From positions 372,001 through 436,000 of the forward strand of contig JBBCJU010000006.1 in NCBI GenBank assembly GCA_037190145.1: a stretch of DNA of 64,000 nt, read 5' to 3'. The notes under the pieces are model-generated. The model saw nothing but the letters and a program-made list of their open reading frames with translations. It did no database searches and was not told where the DNA came from. This document shows positions 49,565-58,161 of the stretch, one piece after another. The position numbers and the translations under genes were made by a program. Positions within the stretch are counted from its first letter, which is position 1; every line of letters starts with the position of its first letter. The stretch comes from 55-13 sp037190145 (GTDB taxonomy: Bacteria; Armatimonadota; Fimbriimonadia; Fimbriimonadales; Fimbriimonadaceae).

Positions 49565-51459
49565 TGTCAATCCTTGCCTGGCTGGCAGATCATTCAGATT
49601 TATTCTTCCTATTTCTGGTGGTGCTAGAGATCACTGTGATTGGAATACTAGGATGGGCTGCAATTCGCTTAAACCGTAGAGATGCTGCCACTCGATACGC
49701 AATTGGTTGTGTTTCTCTAGTTCTCATGTCCATTGCTGCTCCAGCGACGTGGTTCATCCAGCAGTCTGAATGGGCTTCATGGGGTTGGGTTAGGAGGATC
49801 AGAATTGATCCTTCTCTTATCGTGTCAGATCAACCGGCGCCCGTATCAACTTCGGCCCCTATGTGGGTTTGGATTTGGGGTTTTGGAGCGGCTTTCATCT
49901 TGTTAAGAGTTGCTGTTGGGTTGGTGAGAGTGCATCGCCTACGCCAAAGCTCATTCCCGCTTGAAAAGCTTTCCTCTGGAATTTCGGTTTATGCGACCGA
50001 CGACACGGGGCCCGCAGTTGTGGGTGCGCTTCGTCCCGCAGTCCTTATGCCCCGCAAGCTTTTGAGTCAACTATCGGAAGAGGAGATCAATGACGTTCTC
50101 GCCCATGAGTTTGCCCACGTTGCGCACAAACACTTACTGGTCGCGATGTTTCAACGTTTTCTAGCAGCTGCCTATTGGCCGCACCCTCTAGTACATCTCC
50201 TGAATCGCGAAATGATCAGTGCGAGGGAAGAGATGTGCGATAACGCTGTGCTCCGGTCCGCCGGAGCCGCCCGATACGCTCGGGTCTTGCTGCGTGTGGC
50301 GGAATGCCGGCTCCAGTCACGCCAGTTCTCGGCATCATTGGGCTTGTTTAGCCCAACAACTACCTTGGAAGAGCGGGTGAAGAGCCTGTTGGATCCAAAT
50401 CGGAGAATTGAATCAAGCATGAATAAACAAAAAGTTGTTGCTTCTTGTGCTGCGCTATCGCTAGGGATGGTGGCAGTTGCCGGTGCCAAAGTGCAAACTG
50501 ACATTTTGACAATGGAGCCAGATTTGGTAGCCATCCCCCTCATGGATCTTAAGGTTGTCGAGGGTCAAAAGAGTGATGATGTTATAAATCTATTGCCGTT
50601 GCCTTCTGATAAGCCGGGACAGAAGGAAAGGGAAAAAGGCAAAAAGAGCGAGATGACCGTGAAGGGCAGTCAAAAGCGACTCCAAGTAAAGCGCGCCAGC
50701 CCCACCAAGATATATGTGGAGCCGGTAGAACTTCAGTCGGTAGCCATCTCTTCTTCTGAGCCAATTCGCATTCAATTGGCACCATCGACTTCTCTACCTA
50801 AAGCTCAAAAAGCAGCTTCTAAGCGTTCGACTAAACCTGCTGAGATAATCAGCTTTGAACTGTCTTCTCAAGTGCCAGCGAGAATCGCCACCGTTCGTAG
50901 CTTCATCGCGACGCCATTGTCGGCAAAGCCCACAAAAGGCAGAGTAGTCACACCTAGCGAACCTGGACGGACAGTTTTTGAAACGACGTCATTTTCCATT
51001 CAAGAGCCCGCAAAAGGCTTTCAAGAAGTTAGAGGAGTGGCGATCTCCATCGACGGAAGTGGGAAAGGTAAATACAAGATAGAAAGCGTGCCTGGATTCA
51101 GTTTTCAGAAACTGGGAGAAGACCGTATCTACTATCGAGACATGAAAGGAGAAGATCGACCTGATTTATTGACGCATCCCTTGGAGCGGACTACCAACAA
51201 AGATCAGGCATCGGTTTCAATTAGCGAAAGACGATTGGGCTTCTCGGCGACCGCTGTCAATGGTAGAGGGTTTCAAATCCACGAAGGAAACGTAGCGAAG
51301 CTTCGTTCTCTGCAATCGAGATTTACGACCTCCGCCAAGTCTGCTGGAGCGATCGTATCACCGCTGCTTTCTCCAACAAACTTGGATAAGGCAAAGGAGT
51401 ATCGCTTACGATACAACGAGGAAAAGAAAGAGTGGGAGTTAGTACCAGCCAAAGGCTAG
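49561..51459 (+). CDS. M56 family (BlaR1-like) membrane metallopeptidase
   Basis: The 632-residue protein has N-terminal membrane helices and the zinc site in EEEINDVLAHEFAHVAHKHL (HEFAH, near residue 182). The downstream ISAREEMCDNAVLRSAGAAR supplies the third ligand. After a fourth membrane-like segment (KVVASCAALSLGMVAVAGAK, near 290) comes an unusual 330-residue Lys/Ser/Pro-rich region, not a penicillin-binding domain. Thus the stimulus is probably not a beta-lactam bound to a sensor domain. It would cut the BlaI partner when activated. Confidence 0.9.
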   Translation: MMSILAWLADHSDLFFLFLVVLEITVIGILGWAAIRLNRRDAATRYAIGCVSLVLMSIAAPATWFIQQSEWASWGWVRRIRIDPSLIVSDQPAPVSTSAPMWVWIWGFGAAFILLRVAVGLVRVHRLRQSSFPLEKLSSGISVYATDDTGPAVVGALRPAVLMPRKLLSQLSEEEINDVLAHEFAHVAHKHLLVAMFQRFLAAAYWPHPLVHLLNREMISAREEMCDNAVLRSAGAARYARVLLRVAECRLQSRQFSASLGLFSPTTTLEERVKSLLDPNRRIESSMNKQKVVASCAALSLGMVAVAGAKVQTDILTMEPDLVAIPLMDLKVVEGQKSDDVINLLPLPSDKPGQKEREKGKKSEMTVKGSQKRLQVKRASPTKIYVEPVELQSVAISSSEPIRIQLAPSTSLPKAQKAASKRSTKPAEIISFELSSQVPARIATVRSFIATPLSAKPTKGRVVTPSEPGRTVFETTSFSIQEPAKGFQEVRGVAISIDGSGKGKYKIESVPGFSFQKLGEDRIYYRDMKGEDRPDLLTHPLERTTNKDQASVSISERRLGFSATAVNGRGFQIHEGNVAKLRSLQSRFTTSAKSAGAIVSPLLSPTNLDKAKEYRLRYNEEKKEWELVPAKG

Positions 51460-51480
51460 TTTCTTGGTTCTAACAAACTG

Positions 51481-51522
51481 CTGGGGCGGAGGTCATGAAA
51501 CCTCCGCCCCAGTCATTTTTTG
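51481..51522. terminator. Terminator after the M56 gene
   Basis: A 13-bp stem (CTGGGGCGGAGGT/ACCTCCGCCCCAG) with a 6-base loop is followed by TCATTTTTTG on the plus strand. The stop of the convergent PEP-CTERM gene is 11 bases beyond. Confidence 0.92.
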
Positions 51523-51532
51523 CATTGTCTGC

Positions 51533-52177
51533 TTACTTACGGTTCTTGCGTCGCCTAAGTAATGCAGCTGCTCCAACACCAAGCGCAGCTAGACTCGCTG
51601 GCTCTGGGACAGGAGCCATCGGACCAATGATGTCCTGTGATCCTGTGGTGGAGTCGTAGAAGTATGCGTTTCCAACCGAGCCCATTGGGTTCATTACGTC
51701 GTTCAAGATGGCTTGTGCCCCGGCTTTTACCGAAGCATCGAGTGCCATAGTCTTGAAGTTTCCGCTATCAAGATTGAATGTGTTGTCGTATCGAACTTCC
51801 CAAAGCGCAACTTGCACCGCCGCCTGCTGAGTAGTTGAGAGACCTGCGCTATGGTGATTATTGTAGATGTAGGAAAGTCGTTGCCCTACAGAACCTGGAA
51901 AGGCATCGAGAACGAATTCTCGATTCGCTAGGTAACTGGAGTTCGTCGCTGCACCTGCTGATAGATCCACACAGTACGCCAGGAAGCTAAACCCATCGAC
52001 GCTCGCATTGAATGCGGTTGCATTCGACGTGGAAAGTCCACCCAGGTAGTTGTACATCACCGAAGTGGAGGAACCCGAACCTGTGTGATCACCGAGGTTG
52101 ACCGTTACCTGATCAGCCTGACCGGCGACTGCTAGAAAGGCCGTTGCCGAGATTGTGGAAAGAGTCTTAATATTCAT
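51533..52177 (-). CDS. PEP-CTERM sorting domain protein
   Basis: The 214-residue exported protein has a signal peptide (MNIKTLSTISATAFLAVAG). It has a body rich in Ser/Thr/Asn with FLAYCVDLSAGAATNSSYLA, QAAVQVALWEVRYDNTFNLD (thioester-like or Cys-containing surface protein pattern) and the C-terminal sorting signal VPEPASLAALGVGAAALLRR followed by RKNRK. The signal is read by an exosortase that anchors or releases the protein. It lies 27 bases after the Lys/Gly-tailed protein in the same direction. Confidence 0.92.
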   Translation of the reverse strand: MNIKTLSTISATAFLAVAGQADQVTVNLGDHTGSGSSTSVMYNYLGGLSTSNATAFNASVDGFSFLAYCVDLSAGAATNSSYLANREFVLDAFPGSVGQRLSYIYNNHHSAGLSTTQQAAVQVALWEVRYDNTFNLDSGNFKTMALDASVKAGAQAILNDVMNPMGSVGNAYFYDSTTGSQDIIGPMAPVPEPASLAALGVGAAALLRRRKNRK

Positions 52178-52204
52178 AGATAACCTTCAGATTCAGTAGT
52201 TGCC

Positions 52205-53272
52205 TTAGCAGCCCTTGCCCTTACCTTTTCCTTTGCCCTTTCCTTTCTTGCCTTTATCTTTGCCTTTTCCTTTATCTTTTCCGCAGTCTTTGCCGCCCTT
52301 GTCTTTGCCCTTATCGCAGCCTTTGTTTTTGCCGCCATTGTTATCGCAAGAGCAGTCACAGTCGCTCCAATCCTTGCTGTTTACATACTCGACCCAGCGG
52401 TTCATATCGGAGATGCTGGTGCCTGCAGGAAGAAGGTTCGTTTCACCGCCCAAAACACGGTTCGCCAGATCGCTGAACTCCTGAAGAGTCATGTCCTTGA
52501 AAGGGCCTTGCTCAAAGTAGTTTTCGCCAAAGCCTTCACCGGTGATGCCTTCATCAGAAAGTTTTAGGTTTAGAACGAGGGCAAGGACGTTGCCTGCGAA
52601 TTCGCTCTCTGCGTAGGAATATGGATCTACACGCGATGAGGAAAGCTTCTTAGGATTGCCTGATGCAGGGAGGAAGCGCAAGATCTTACTTGCGGAAGTA
52701 AAGGTGATGGTCTTTACGCCACCGATGACTAGACCGTTAGGAAAGAGTTCGTCGAACTGTCCGTCGATGTAGTCAATTGGACTCTTACCGTAGCAGCTTT
52801 GCTTACCCCACTCGCACTGATTCCAAGATTTGTTTCCACAATCAAGAAGGAAATCATTTGGATAGTAGGTGATGCCAGATTCAACAGCCACGACTGAGAG
52901 TCGAGATTTGGATGAACGGGTTGCATTGGCAGCTGGGAATGACTGAAGAACCTCTTGGCCAACTGCAGGAGTGACTTGGATGAAATATTTCTGTCCAACA
53001 GTCAAGCCAGTGAATAGGTAGATTCCGCCAAAGGCTTCAGGAGTGGTGGTTTGGAGAACATTGCCGTTTTGATCAAGCAAGGAAACCTTGGTCTTCATCA
53101 ATAAGTCATCAACTTCTTCGTCAATGATTCCATTGCAGTTCACGTCACAGAAAACTCGCCCTGCGATCGCGGAGATGGGGTCAGTTGCTTTCGCGAAGGT
53201 AGAGAGCAACGAAGCGCCGAGAATAGTAAGGCCTAACAGCCCCTTTCTTAAACAATTGATTGAATGATTCAT
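52205..53272 (-). CDS. Secreted SdrD-B-like protein with Lys/Gly repeat tail
   Basis: The 355-residue protein (ATG at 53272; 53278 also possible) has a signal peptide ending LLSTFAKA. An SdrD B-like repeat follows: ISAIAGRVFCDVNCNGIIDE, EEVDDLLMKTKVSLLDQNGN, YLFTGLTVGQKYFIQVTPAV. The middle (FDELFPNGLVIGGVKTITF, NVLALVLNLKLSDEG) occurs in surface proteins of this kind. The last 45 residues are almost only Lys, Gly, Asp and Cys, ending KGKGKGKGKGC. The tail may bind polyanions or carry a terminal Cys for linkage. Confidence 0.82.
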   Translation of the reverse strand: MNHSINCLRKGLLGLTILGASLLSTFAKATDPISAIAGRVFCDVNCNGIIDEEVDDLLMKTKVSLLDQNGNVLQTTTPEAFGGIYLFTGLTVGQKYFIQVTPAVGQEVLQSFPAANATRSSKSRLSVVAVESGITYYPNDFLLDCGNKSWNQCEWGKQSCYGKSPIDYIDGQFDELFPNGLVIGGVKTITFTSASKILRFLPASGNPKKLSSSRVDPYSYAESEFAGNVLALVLNLKLSDEGITGEGFGENYFEQGPFKDMTLQEFSDLANRVLGGETNLLPAGTSISDMNRWVEYVNSKDWSDCDCSCDNNGGKNKGCDKGKDKGGKDCGKDKGKGKDKGKKGKGKGKGKGKGC

Positions 53273-53400
53273 AAACACATCACCGTGCTTGAGTGACGTG
53301 GCAATGATGGGGCCAATGAAAGCAAGAGAGTGGAAGATTGGGACTATCGCGATTCCAGTTCCAATAACCCAGTAGAAACAACATCATCTAAAGAGTGATG

Positions 53401-53430
53401 ATTATAGGTTGTATTTATTTATCAAGGCAA
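53401..53430 (-). promoter_or_regulatory. Promoter of the SdrD-B-like / PEP-CTERM genes
   Basis: On the minus strand TTGCCT (53430-53425) and TATAAT (53406-53401) are spaced by 18 bases. The leader to the ATG would be about 120 bases. Confidence 0.65.
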
Positions 53431-53434
53431 ATTT

Positions 53435-53488
53435 ACTAGTGAATAGATGAGCAGCCTAGATTTATAGGTGGTTCAACTATTCACTAGT
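53435..53488. repeat. 12-base inverted repeat with 30-base spacer
   Basis: ACTAGTGAATAG (53435-53446) and CTATTCACTAGT (53477-53488) are perfect inverted copies. They lie between the aspA stop and the promoter at 53401-53430. No T-run follows, so a terminator role is doubtful. Confidence 0.7.
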
Positions 53489-53495
53489 TGATTCG

Positions 53496-54893
53496 TTATC
53501 GTCCGGGAATTCCTGGCTCTGTTAATAGAGCTGGATCAAGTGCCTTTTGCAAAGTTTCCTCGTCCAAAAGCCCTTTTTCGCGTACTACTTGCGGGATAGA
53601 TTTCTTCTCTTTGAGTGCAGTCTTAACTACATCAGAGCCAACTTGGTAGCCCAATAACGGGTTCAGAGCTGTTGCAAGGGAGGGGGAAGTTTCTGCGTAG
53701 TGGCGGCATGTTTCTTCGTTGGCTATGATTCCAACAACGCAGTTTTCTGTGAATGTATTGAGTGTGTTCGTCAGAATCTCAATGGCGAACTGTGCGCTAA
53801 ACGCCATTCCTGGCATCATCACGTTTAGCTCTAGCTGACCAGACATTACGCAGTTATCGATAGACTGGCATTGACCCAGAACTTGGTAGAGCACGATATT
53901 GAGGTTCTCTGCCATAGATGGGTTTACCTTGCCCGGCATGATAGAAGACCCTGGCTGAACTGCGGGTAGGACAATCTCAGCGATTCCGGTCAGAGGGCCG
54001 GAGCAGAGAAGTCGTAAGTCATTGGAGATTCGAGTAAGTTCCTGACAGAATATGCGAAGACCTGCAGCCAGCGATGCCATCGCTAAGTTGCTCTGCATGG
54101 CTTCTCGCAGGTCAGGTGCATTGCGGAATTCTAGGTTCGTTTCGGCACGTAAATTCTCTACGACCTTGGCTCGATAATCTGGATGAGTATTCAGCCCCGT
54201 ACCGGCGGCTGACCCACCAATCCCAAGCTCCTCAAGTTCGAATGCCGCTTGCTCAAGCCACCGTCTAGCCTTTTTGAGGGCAACCGCATAGGCGGTGAAC
54301 TCTTGGCCAAGGCGAATCGGCACCGCATCCTGAAGGTGCGTTCTGGCTGATTTGAGAATATGATCAAATTCAACTCCCTTCGCGGCAAAGGCTTCAATCA
54401 ATCCATCAATGGCTGGGAACAGGCCTTCCAGCATGAGGCGAGCCATGATTCGCATCGCACTCGGGAAAGTGTCGTTAGTAGACTGCCCGTAGTTAGGGTG
54501 GTCATTGGGGTTCACCCGAGTGTAAGTTCCGAGGGAGCCTCCCAGGATTTCTTCCGCACGGTTTGCCAGAACCTCGTTACAGTTCATGTTGAAGCTGGTA
54601 CCGGCACCCATGTGAAACACGTCGACAGGGAACTGATCGCGGTATTTCCCACCCAAAACGTCATCGGCAGCTTGTACGATTGCGTCGCCAATCTCCTTTT
54701 CGAGCAGGCCCAAGTCGGTGTTGGCTTGCGCACAGGCTTTCTTGAGAAGAATGTAAGCATCGATCATTTTGGGATGCTCAGTAAGTCCGCTGATTTTGAA
54801 GAGGTTGCGGGTCCTCTCAGCCTGTGAGCCCCAATAAGCGTTTGCCGGCACTTTGACATCGCCGAGCGAGTCTTTCTCGATGCGGAATTCCAT
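53496..54893 (-). CDS. aspA: Aspartate ammonia-lyase (fumarase/aspartase family)
   Basis: The 465-residue protein has the fumarate lyase signature GSSIMPGKVNP (near residue 318). The blocks FHMGAGTSFNMNCNEVLANR and NPNDHPNYGQSTNDTFPSAM resemble aspartases (GAGTS, NPNDH) more than class II fumarases (GSGTQ). The aspartase call is preferred but not certain. The reaction is aspartate to fumarate plus ammonia. Start and stop are clear; a 12-base inverted repeat lies past the stop. Confidence 0.88.
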   Translation of the reverse strand: MEFRIEKDSLGDVKVPANAYWGSQAERTRNLFKISGLTEHPKMIDAYILLKKACAQANTDLGLLEKEIGDAIVQAADDVLGGKYRDQFPVDVFHMGAGTSFNMNCNEVLANRAEEILGGSLGTYTRVNPNDHPNYGQSTNDTFPSAMRIMARLMLEGLFPAIDGLIEAFAAKGVEFDHILKSARTHLQDAVPIRLGQEFTAYAVALKKARRWLEQAAFELEELGIGGSAAGTGLNTHPDYRAKVVENLRAETNLEFRNAPDLREAMQSNLAMASLAAGLRIFCQELTRISNDLRLLCSGPLTGIAEIVLPAVQPGSSIMPGKVNPSMAENLNIVLYQVLGQCQSIDNCVMSGQLELNVMMPGMAFSAQFAIEILTNTLNTFTENCVVGIIANEETCRHYAETSPSLATALNPLLGYQVGSDVVKTALKEKKSIPQVVREKGLLDEETLQKALDPALLTEPGIPGR

Positions 54894-55059
54894 CCCTAGA
54901 GTTTACCGGGCAAGTTCAAACAGCTCAACGTCTCTGGTGTTGTCCCTTGAAGAGCGTATCAACTGTGAGTTAGCTTCAAAATAGCAGGTGGTTTGTGGAG
55001 AAGGGGAGGGTCCCGGTGGGTGATGAGTTATGGACAAGTACAATTTAGGAGCTTGGGCA

Positions 55060-56397
55060 ATGGCGCCCTGTAGGCGCATTATGGCTACTGAAACATTGAC
55101 CGCATCTTCTTCCACCCGCACTCTGCGCATCGGCATCCTGGGCTATGGGACCGTAGGATCGGGGGCTTATCGCATGTTGCAAGACAATCGAGAGGCGATT
55201 ACCCGAAAGGTCGGCTTTGGGATGGACGTGGTGCGTATCGGGGTGAAAGACTCGGGCAAACAGCGCGATCTTCCCAGTGACCTCTTTACCACAGACCTAG
55301 ATTCCATCGTGGACGACCCCTCGATAGACGTAGTTCTGGAGTTGATTGGCGGCGTGGACCCGGCCGGACGACTCGTGGAGAGGGCGTTGGAGAGCGGTAA
55401 GAGTGTGGTCACCGCGAATAAAGAATTGATGGCAAAAGAGGGCGCGCGCCTGGTGCACTTAGCCAAGTCTAAGGGGCTGGACCTACACTATGAGGCTGCG
55501 GTCGGAGGCGGTATCCCGATTGTGCAACCCCTGAAGCACCAGCTTGCCGGTAACGATGTGCTCAAAATGATGGGCATCCTCAATGGCACCACGAATTACA
55601 TTCTCACCAAGATGAGCCGAGAGGGAGCTGACTTTGGCGAGGTCTTGGCAGAGGCACAAGCCAAGGGCTATGCGGAGGCAGACCCAACCAACGACGTGGA
55701 TGGCTTTGACACCACATACAAGACCTCTATCCTGGCCAGTATTGCCTTTGGGAAGCAGGTGCCAGTAGCAGGCGTGTATCGAGAGGGAATACGTGCGGTT
55801 TCGAAAGAGGACATTCGGTATGCAGATGTTCTTGGCTACACCATCAAACTGCTTGGCATCGTGGAACCCATGACAGACGAGCGGCTCTTGGTCCGCGTAC
55901 ACCCGACTTTGATTCCGAAGGGGCACCAGCTAGCTAGCGTGAGCGATGTATACAACGCCCTATGGATCCACGGTGACTTTGTGGGCGACCTCATGTTTAG
56001 CGGGCGCGGCGCTGGCTCAGACCCAACTGCATCTGCGGTGATTGGTGACTTGATCGATGTTGGAAGGAACGTTGCGATTGGAGGGCAGGGAAGCGCTATC
56101 CCCTGGGATATGGGCATAGAGACTGAACCCATCGAGTCTTTGACGACGGAGTACTACTTGCGACTTATCGTCAAGGATAAGCCAAAAGTATTGGGGCAGT
56201 TAGCGCTGATCATGGGTGAATATGATGTGTCCTTAGCAGCTATGGAAATGCGGGTTGTGGACACTCAAGCAAAGTTAGGAGAGATCGTCTTCCTAACCCA
56301 TAAATGCAAAGAAGGAAACTTCCGCAAAGCTCTCGCCGAGGTTGAGCAGAGCGATATTGTGGAGCGGGTTTGCAACTGGATTCGGGTGGAGAGCTAA
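55060..56397 (+). CDS. hom: Homoserine dehydrogenase
   Basis: The 445-residue enzyme has the NAD(P) motif GILGYGTVGSGAYRML (near residue 25), VVTANKELMAKEG, LHYEAAVGGGIPIVQPLKHQ, MGILNGTTNYILTKM with EADPTNDVDGFD, and a C-terminal ACT domain (LRLIVKDKPKVLGQLALIMG). It reduces aspartate semialdehyde to homoserine. The ATG at 55060 has AGGAG 8 bases upstream; an in-frame ATG at 55081 follows a GCGCC/GGCGC hairpin that could affect initiation. Confidence 0.95.
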   Translation: MAPCRRIMATETLTASSSTRTLRIGILGYGTVGSGAYRMLQDNREAITRKVGFGMDVVRIGVKDSGKQRDLPSDLFTTDLDSIVDDPSIDVVLELIGGVDPAGRLVERALESGKSVVTANKELMAKEGARLVHLAKSKGLDLHYEAAVGGGIPIVQPLKHQLAGNDVLKMMGILNGTTNYILTKMSREGADFGEVLAEAQAKGYAEADPTNDVDGFDTTYKTSILASIAFGKQVPVAGVYREGIRAVSKEDIRYADVLGYTIKLLGIVEPMTDERLLVRVHPTLIPKGHQLASVSDVYNALWIHGDFVGDLMFSGRGAGSDPTASAVIGDLIDVGRNVAIGGQGSAIPWDMGIETEPIESLTTEYYLRLIVKDKPKVLGQLALIMGEYDVSLAAMEMRVVDTQAKLGEIVFLTHKCKEGNFRKALAEVEQSDIVERVCNWIRVES

Positions 56398-56972
56398 GCC
56401 CTTACCTGATCTCTGGCTAGCTGGAGAAGGTCATACAGCCCAAAATGAGTGGTCCAACGATCGAGGAATGGTTCGTCTAGCAAGCCTTGTTGGACCTCCA
56501 GCACTTGGACAACGTCGTTCCATTGACGGTCACTGATTCTATTGCCAAGATCGAACCATCTAAGTTTCTGAATGACAATGCATTCAGGAGAAGCGCAGTT
56601 TGCAAAGACGCCTGGAACAAACTCAATCTGGCGACTCCTAGCGAACTCCTCATCTACATATTGGGATGGTAAAGGCACAAACACATCAATCTTAAAGACT
56701 TCTTGAAAGTGTAGAAGCTGGAAAGAACGGTAGGTTTCGGAGCTAGACATGGCTTCAACCACATCCGTTCGACTCACCATGTAGTTGCTCTTAAGGCTTT
56801 CGATGAGAGGGTCTACTTGATCTGGCCTAATCTTAATCGCGATGTCGAGATCGTTTGTCTGCCTTGGGTTACCCCAGGAGCCACTTGCAAACGAGCCTCC
56901 GACTAAGTAGGGAATTCCAATTTGGTTAAGGTGTCCAAAGAGTTCCGTAAAGACATCAGTGGCCGGAACCAT
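56394..56972 (-). CDS. Nucleotidyltransferase of the DUF6036/AbiEii-like type
   Basis: From the ATG at 56972 (GGAAGAAG just upstream) the protein has 192 residues. The nucleotidyltransferase core is YLVGGSFASGSWGNPRQTND then LDIAIKIRPDQVD, with the DxD-type pair in NDLDIAI and a third acidic in FKIDVFVP. The small partner gene upstream overlaps its start by 17 bases. Such pairs are often toxin-antitoxin modules, but the activity is not shown here. It converges on hom. Confidence 0.82.
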   Translation of the reverse strand: MVPATDVFTELFGHLNQIGIPYLVGGSFASGSWGNPRQTNDLDIAIKIRPDQVDPLIESLKSNYMVSRTDVVEAMSSSETYRSFQLLHFQEVFKIDVFVPLPSQYVDEEFARSRQIEFVPGVFANCASPECIVIQKLRWFDLGNRISDRQWNDVVQVLEVQQGLLDEPFLDRWTTHFGLYDLLQLARDQVRA

Positions 56973-57144
56973 ACTTCTTCCTATCCTCCGCAACTCTCTG
57001 CATCGCAAGCTGGTGAATCTGCCGACCAAGCTCACTGCGTTCTAGAACCATCCTGAATCGTTGCTCAGGCGTTAAGTCTCTAAGCAGCTTGACCATTGCT
57101 TGGTGTGCCCACTCGCTTGTATCTTGCAGGTCAGTCCTTTGCAT
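56956..57144 (-). CDS. Small partner of the nucleotidyltransferase (62 aa)
   Basis: This 62-residue helical, charged protein starts MQRTDLQDTSEWAHQAMVKL and continues with LTPEQRFRMVLERSELGRQI. It has no membrane segment. It overlaps the nucleotidyltransferase start by 17 bases. A promoter with its -10 box 6 bases before the ATG suggests a leaderless mRNA. As the first gene of a two-gene module it is the candidate antitoxin. Confidence 0.75.
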   Translation of the reverse strand: MQRTDLQDTSEWAHQAMVKLLRDLTPEQRFRMVLERSELGRQIHQLAMQRVAEDRKKYGSGH

Positions 57145-57150
57145 TTTTTG

Positions 57151-57180
57151 AGTATACGGAGAATAGTATATTGTTGTCTA
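57151..57180 (-). promoter_or_regulatory. Promoter of the nucleotidyltransferase module, leaderless-type
   Basis: On the minus strand TAGACA (57180-57175) and TATACT (57156-57151) are spaced by 18 bases. The start point falls on or next to the ATG at 57144. A second TATACT (57170-57165) lies 14 bases upstream and may be part of an operator. Confidence 0.65.
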
Positions 57181-57449
57181 GGCTTTTAGAGTGTCTTGGT
57201 TAGGTGAGTCAGTAATGTTCTGTTAGACGGGCAATTGAGTGGATGTGACCGCTTGAGTTGGTGCTATTGATGGTCGTATCGCCCGGCTCAAGAGGGGAAT
57301 TGGGCCGGTGGTGGCTTGGATTCTGGGTCGGTGAACTGTATTTGCGCCGTTAGCTTAGACTTATTATCCGCGGGATATTTGCAGTTTCACCAAGCCTGTT
57401 GGTCGAATCAATTCGACGATCTGGAGGTTCTGGTCGGTACACTGTTTGA
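57181..57449. other. Intergenic region before rph, nothing assigned
   Basis: About 270 bases between the divergent nucleotidyltransferase module and rph. No ORF with a believable start, no RNA fold and no clear promoter was found, apart from a possible TATTAT box near 57362 without a well-spaced -35. Confidence 0.5.
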
Positions 57450-58160
57450 ATGCGTCCCGACGGTCGACAACCTGACCAACTCCGCCCTTTCACCATTGAA
57501 CGAAACGTCGCTAAGTTTGCGGAAGGCTCTTGCCTTATCAAAATTGGCGATACCCATATGCTTGTCACGGCAACGGTCGAGGACCGGATTCCGCCCTTCA
57601 AGAAAAACTCTGGCGAAGGCTGGCTGACGGCGGAGTATTCCATGCTCCCTCGATCTGGGCGACAGCGTAATAACCGCGATTTGATGAAGCCCAATGGCCG
57701 GACCATGGAGATTCAGCGGCTAATCGGTCGGGCGATGCGAACGGTTGTGGATCTGGAAAAGCTCGGAGAACGAACGATTACCATCGACTGCGATGCCATC
57801 CAAGCAGACGGCGGCACAAGATGCGCCGCGATTACCGGAGCCTATGTAGCCGTTTACGATGCCATGCAGTGGATGATGAAAAATCGGATGTTGAAGCAAA
57901 TGGCCATCAAAGAGCCCATCGCGGCGATCTCCGTTGGCGTTCGAAACGGTGTAGAGATTCTTGACTTGGACTATGCCGAAGACAGCACCGCTCATACCGA
58001 TATGAACGTGATTATGGTGGAGTCCGGGCGATTCGTCGAGATTCAGGGAACGGCTGAGCAGGAACCATTTGCGGCAGATACTCTCGGACGCATGTTGAAG
58101 CTAGGCAAGAAGGGAATTGACGAACTGATTGCTGCTCAAAAGGCTGCCCTCGGAATATAG
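57450..58160 (+). CDS. rph: Ribonuclease PH
   Basis: The 236-residue protein is full length. Signatures are MRPDGRQPDQLRPFTIERNV, GEGWLTAEYSMLPRSGRQRN, GRTMEIQRLIGRAMRTVVDL, TITIDCDAIQADGGTRCAAI and YAEDSTAHTDMNVIMVESG. It trims tRNA 3' ends using phosphate. It is followed by rdgB 1 base after the stop, a common pairing. Confidence 0.97.
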   Translation: MRPDGRQPDQLRPFTIERNVAKFAEGSCLIKIGDTHMLVTATVEDRIPPFKKNSGEGWLTAEYSMLPRSGRQRNNRDLMKPNGRTMEIQRLIGRAMRTVVDLEKLGERTITIDCDAIQADGGTRCAAITGAYVAVYDAMQWMMKNRMLKQMAIKEPIAAISVGVRNGVEILDLDYAEDSTAHTDMNVIMVESGRFVEIQGTAEQEPFAADTLGRMLKLGKKGIDELIAAQKAALGI

Positions 58161-58161
58161 G

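Noticed and set aside
52174..52359. 61-residue Lys/Ala-rich minus-strand ORF
   Set aside because: It is an out-of-frame reading of the Lys/Gly tail of the secreted protein.
52215..52484. Pro/Leu-rich plus-strand ORF
   Set aside because: It is the reverse of the Lys/Gly repeat codons and has no start signal.
57316..57627. 103-residue plus-strand ORF overlapping the start of rph
   Set aside because: More than half of it is rph read in another frame, and no start signal is seen.
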